A stretch of 64,000 bases of DNA from Inia geoffrensis. Taxonomy: Eukaryota; Chordata; Mammalia; Artiodactyla; Iniidae. The notes under the pieces are model-generated. The model ran no database searches and was not told the origin of the DNA. It saw only the letters and a list, made by a program, of their open reading frames with translations. Made by a program: the position numbers and the translations under genes. The stretch lies in assembly GCA_036417435.1 (NCBI GenBank), contig CM070903.1, forward strand, positions 83,011,501-83,075,500. Direction: 5' to 3'. This document shows, in pieces, positions 62,101 to 64,000 of this stretch; the first letter of the stretch is position 1, and each line of letters starts with the position of its first letter.

Positions 62101-63592
62101 TCTCCTCCAGTTTGGATGGAGGACTTAGTAGAGGGTTTGCTCTCTGTAGATGACATGAACGTGGTTGTTGTTGATTGGAATCAAGGAGCTACAACTGTAA
62201 TATATAACCATGCCTCTAGAAAGACCAGAAAAGTAGCAATAGTCTTGAAGGAATTTATCGACCAAATGCTGGTAAGGGAGAATTCTCTTAGATGATTCAG
62301 GGTCAAATTGAAACTGGCTCAATATCTGGATATTTAAAGCCAAGAGATAACTACAGTGACCAGAAGGACTATTTTTGCAATGTTTTGCAAATCTGAATAA
62401 GCCCCAGGGAAGGTGAAGGGAAGGGCCCGAGGCAACGCCCATGTGTATGGTCGTGCAGGTTGTGCACTGCACAGGGCACCCATCTAAGACAGCACCATTG
62501 TCATTGTAGACATTGTAGATTTATATGTCTATTGTGATAATTTTCTAGTGAATGACAGCAAAGTGTCCTGAGGAAGGGGCAGCTTTTTCTAACTCACATA
62601 AAGGTGTCTAATGGGTATGAGAGGTTCTGTCTAGGGGTTTCCTGGCTTCAATGCCTAGAGTTTCCTCAACTTCTATAGCTCTTCCTTTTCTTAGAAATGC
62701 CAAAAGTTTAGTGACCAGATTATCCAAAACCAAAACTGATACACATGGTCTGATGAACGATTTGTGTGTATGATTTATGTTTTCAGACTTACAAAGATGA
62801 AATAAATCTTAAATTTAATTTAATTTAATCTATCTCATGAACTGTCCTTTTTATGAAAAATAAAAAGTGACTTGACATCAGGACTACTTCAGAGAGTCAC
62901 ACCTGGTGGCCACTGTGGCCAGGGGTGACATAAATTTTACATGAGCTTCCTACTTAAGCCACTGACTTCGGGAAAGTGAATATTAAAATGACTCATGACT
63001 GGCTGACCCAGGACTATGGTCAGTGTGCCCTGCCCCTTTCTTTCCTTCCTTCCCTCTCCGTGGTGACTTTATTAACTGAGCCAGCATGGACATAAAGGAG
63101 TTCATTAAATGTTTGGTTGCCCTTCTCAGTTGGGAAGGTTTTAAGGATGTCTCAGCTTGGCTTCTAGCAGAAACATGAATGGAGACACCACGGCATAAAG
63201 GTGAAGGCATAAGTGTGGAGTTGGACAGACCGGTTTGAATTCTGCCCTGCGCCCTCCCTGCCTGACCTTGGGCAGATGACTTCAACCCTGGGCTCAGTCT
63301 CCTCATCTGTATAATCAAAGGAATAGCATTTAGTTTGTCGGGGTGTTGTGACATTTCAATAAGATAATGGATATAAGGTGCCTAGAAATGTTTCTCCAAA
63401 GTCAACGGTTAGGAAATTTCTCCAGATGTTGTCAACTCCTTGGCCCCTCACAATTTATAACGATGGACCTCTTGAAATTGCAGGCAGAAGGAGCTTCTCT
63501 GGATGACATTTACATGATTGGAGTAAGTCTAGGAGCCCACGTAGCTGGGTTTGTTGGAAAGATGTACAATGGCCAGCTGGGAAGAATTACAG
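48009..63592 (+). CDS. LIPH: LIPH, lipase H / PA-selective phospholipase A1-alpha (exons 1-3, partial gene)
   Basis: LIPH is a secreted, membrane-associated lipase that removes the sn-1 acyl chain of phosphatidic acid to make lysophosphatidic acid, a signal for hair-follicle growth. Three plus-strand exons join in phase to 526 nt (175 codons plus one base). Codons 1-16 are a signal peptide ([16 protein letters not shown]). The N-terminal lipase domain follows, with the HGF oxyanion-type motif at 76-78. The nucleophile elbow G-V-S-L-G puts the catalytic serine at 154, the position known for the family. Sequons NST (58) and NVT (66) are present, but the one at 50 reads NPT. The catalytic Asp and His and the lid are beyond the right edge. 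LIPI and PLA1A are relatives, but the close residue match favours LIPH, as does its place next to SENP2. Confidence 0.96.
49196..49324. repeat. 65-bp tandem duplication in LIPH intron 1
   Basis: Copy 1 is 49,196-49,260 and copy 2 is 49,261-49,324. They are nearly identical (gatgata versus gatggta). A SINE follows right after the second copy. Confidence 0.95.
49334..49456 (-). mobile_element. tRNA-derived SINE, short form
   Basis: T-run at left, ggggatccccggcccctga, ccagggatagaacccttgtc and terminal tgccagggaagtccc. Confidence 0.87.
49636..49935 (-). mobile_element. L1 3'-end (L1MA-like) with an internal (TA)n tract
   Basis: On the minus strand it matches the L1 3' UTR ending '...gtaaatcaactatacttcaa'. 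Plus-strand cues are 'tatagttgatttacaatgat', 'cagcaaagtgattcagttca' and 'tatatatagtagtgtgtgtc'. The (TA)n spans about 49,709-49,758. Confidence 0.8.
50360..50505. mobile_element. MER5-like hAT-Charlie fossil
   Basis: Reads 'gctagcaaactctagtgtgc', 'gtgggtctggggtgaggtcc', 'gaatctgcatttcaaacaaa', the familiar order of this small DNA transposon. Confidence 0.65.
50577..50880 (-). mobile_element. CHR SINE, long form
   Basis: (ATTT)n tail, gggctgcgttgggtcttcct and terminal caccagagtagtcc. Flanked by tgtcataagtatttt on both sides. Confidence 0.92.
52945..53325 (-). repeat. Old L1M-type 3' fragment
   Basis: 'cagttttattgagatataat', 'caaccactaatctactttct' and 'ttctggacatttcatatgaa' are hallmarks of an ancient L1 3' region in reverse. 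Confidence 0.75.
53812..54124 (+). mobile_element. CHR SINE, long form
   Basis: ggacttccctggtggcacag to an A tail. Flanked by aatgatggaagg on both sides. Confidence 0.94.
54960..55100 (+). repeat. MIR element
   Basis: 'gatcattttatacatgcaaa', 'ccagaggtcacatagctagt', 'aatggaattgaacca'. Confidence 0.75.
55148..55330 (+). mobile_element. hAT-Charlie-like fossil, same family as at 2,596
   Basis: 'gattggcaaacttcttctgt', 'agtaaatattttcagctttg', 'tggatttggcccgtgggcag'. One end is decayed. Confidence 0.65.
55900..56460. repeat. MIR/L2-like remnants
   Basis: 'gagcttggtgctggggacgc' with 'tgccctcagaggagcttaaa', and 'tattcaggaaacatttattg' with 'ggagcttctgtgctagtggg', resemble ends of L2 or MIR units. 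Tentative. Confidence 0.45.
57218..57449 (-). mobile_element. tRNA-derived SINE
   Basis: (ATTT)n tail, ttggctgttccaggtcttag and terminal ccaccaggaaaatccc. Short similar flanks (aatatatattgtt / aatatatagtgtt). Confidence 0.87.
58431..58492. repeat. 31-bp tandem duplication
   Basis: Two copies of aggtcaaggaggctata.. with one difference (tatatg versus tatacg), next to a (GT)n tract at 58,391-58,421. Confidence 0.93.
58955..59272 (+). mobile_element. L1 3'-end fragment with (CA)n
   Basis: 'catggtgactatagttaaca', 'gtatatttgaaatttgctaa', 'ttatatctcaataaagctgg'. A (CA)n run at 59,099-59,129 replaces part of the normal sequence. Confidence 0.78.
59879..60199 (-). mobile_element. CHR SINE, long form
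   Basis: T-rich tail, tagctgcgttgggtcttcgt and terminal ccaccaaggaagcc. Confidence 0.92.
60552..60744 (-). mobile_element. tRNA-derived SINE
   Basis: Poly-T, ttggtcgtgctgggtcttag and terminal accagggaagtccc. Flanks gtggtagacacttta and gtgggagacacttta look like its target duplication. Confidence 0.93.
61904..62271 (+). CDS. LIPH: LIPH coding exon 2
   Basis: 368 nt with acceptor TTTTATTTTCAG and donor GTAAGG. It encodes residues 17-139, from [14 protein letters not shown] through [16 protein letters not shown] and [15 protein letters not shown] to FIDQML. This is the first part of the lipase fold, and it ends in phase 0. Confidence 0.97.
62272..63483 (+). other. LIPH: LIPH intron 2
   Basis: 1.2 kb with GT...AG ends. 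I see a MIR-like piece around 63,210-63,340 ('gggcagatgacttcaaccct', 'cctcatctgtataatcaaag') and otherwise nothing recognisable. Confidence 0.85.
63484..63592 (+). CDS. LIPH: LIPH coding exon 3
   Basis: 109 nt with acceptor GAAATTGCAG and donor GTAAGG. It encodes [20 protein letters not shown] and [16 protein letters not shown]. It holds the nucleophile motif GVSLG (Ser154), and the final G starts the next codon, off the window. Confidence 0.96.
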
Positions 63593-64000
63593 GTAAGGCT
63601 TCCTGTGAATGGGCACAGGGTAACCAGACTGCCCAGGGTGTTCCCTGGGGGAGCATGATGCAGGCAATCCTAGTCCTTGGGTTCAAAGCCAGCTCTTCCA
63701 ATTACTTAATCTCTCTGAGCAAATGTCCTCTTGTGCAAAGGGAAGACCATAGTAGTAATTGACCTTAGCAATATTAAATTTATTATTTAATAAAATAGGT
63801 GCAAAGCACTTTGTAAATTGTATATGCCATAGAAAAGATTGGTGGTGACTTTATTTCTCTTATGGCTAGAAAAACGGCTACATCTCATGGGGATTTTGCC
63901 CCAAGAAGATAGCCTTCTTCCTTTCATTTAATCCAAGATAGTTTGAACTATATACCTAATATATCCCCAGGCATAGCTGGAGCCTCATGATAGGAAAATG
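63593..64000 (+). other. LIPH: LIPH intron 3 (partial)
   Basis: Begins with the donor GTAAGG and runs to the window edge. A MIR-like fragment may lie at about 63,660-63,760. No further exon is visible. Confidence 0.75.

Overview
The window is a piece of mammalian nuclear genome, almost certainly from a cetacean. The evidence is a dense set of tRNA-Glu-derived SINEs of the CHR type, including a young-looking short class ending in the 'cggtacgcggg' tail. Artiodactyl-type L1 elements with two kinds of 3' end, MIR/L2 and DNA-transposon fossils, GT-AG introns and a CpG-island promoter agree with this. Two protein-coding genes are present in part, arranged head to head: SENP2 on the minus strand and LIPH on the plus strand. 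From memory, this neighbourhood matches human 3q27.

Bases 1-21,840: the 5' part of SENP2 (SUMO-specific protease). Eleven coding exons can be joined with perfect phase (1107 nt, codons 1-369), from the start codon at 21,709 inside a CpG island (about 21,400-22,150) down to 672. They encode the N-terminal targeting half, with its nuclear-localisation and export signals. The catalytic domain lies off the left edge. The introns hold SINEs, a 1.8-kb L1 right beside exon 9, and a 64-bp tandem duplication across the exon 7 acceptor.

Bases 22,150-47,900: intergenic. This is mostly a retroelement stack. A nearly full-length minus-strand L1 (25,572-31,819), with a clean 15-bp target duplication and an apparent 3' transduction, sits head to head with a full-length-class plus-strand L1 (32,300 to about 41,090). 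The second L1 has been hit six times: five SINEs and a POLR2K processed pseudogene. It also interrupts an older, LTR-like sequence. A 270-bp GGGGA-type polypurine tract lies just upstream of LIPH.

Bases 47,900-64,000: the 5' part of LIPH (phosphatidic-acid-selective phospholipase A1). Exon 1 carries the signal peptide, exon 2 (61,904-62,271) the N-terminal lipase domain and exon 3 (63,484-63,592) the nucleophile elbow with Ser154. The rest runs off the right edge. Intron 1 is about 13.8 kb and full of old repeats. I found no microbial, CRISPR or defence-type system. The noteworthy observations are structural and evolutionary features of a mammalian locus.
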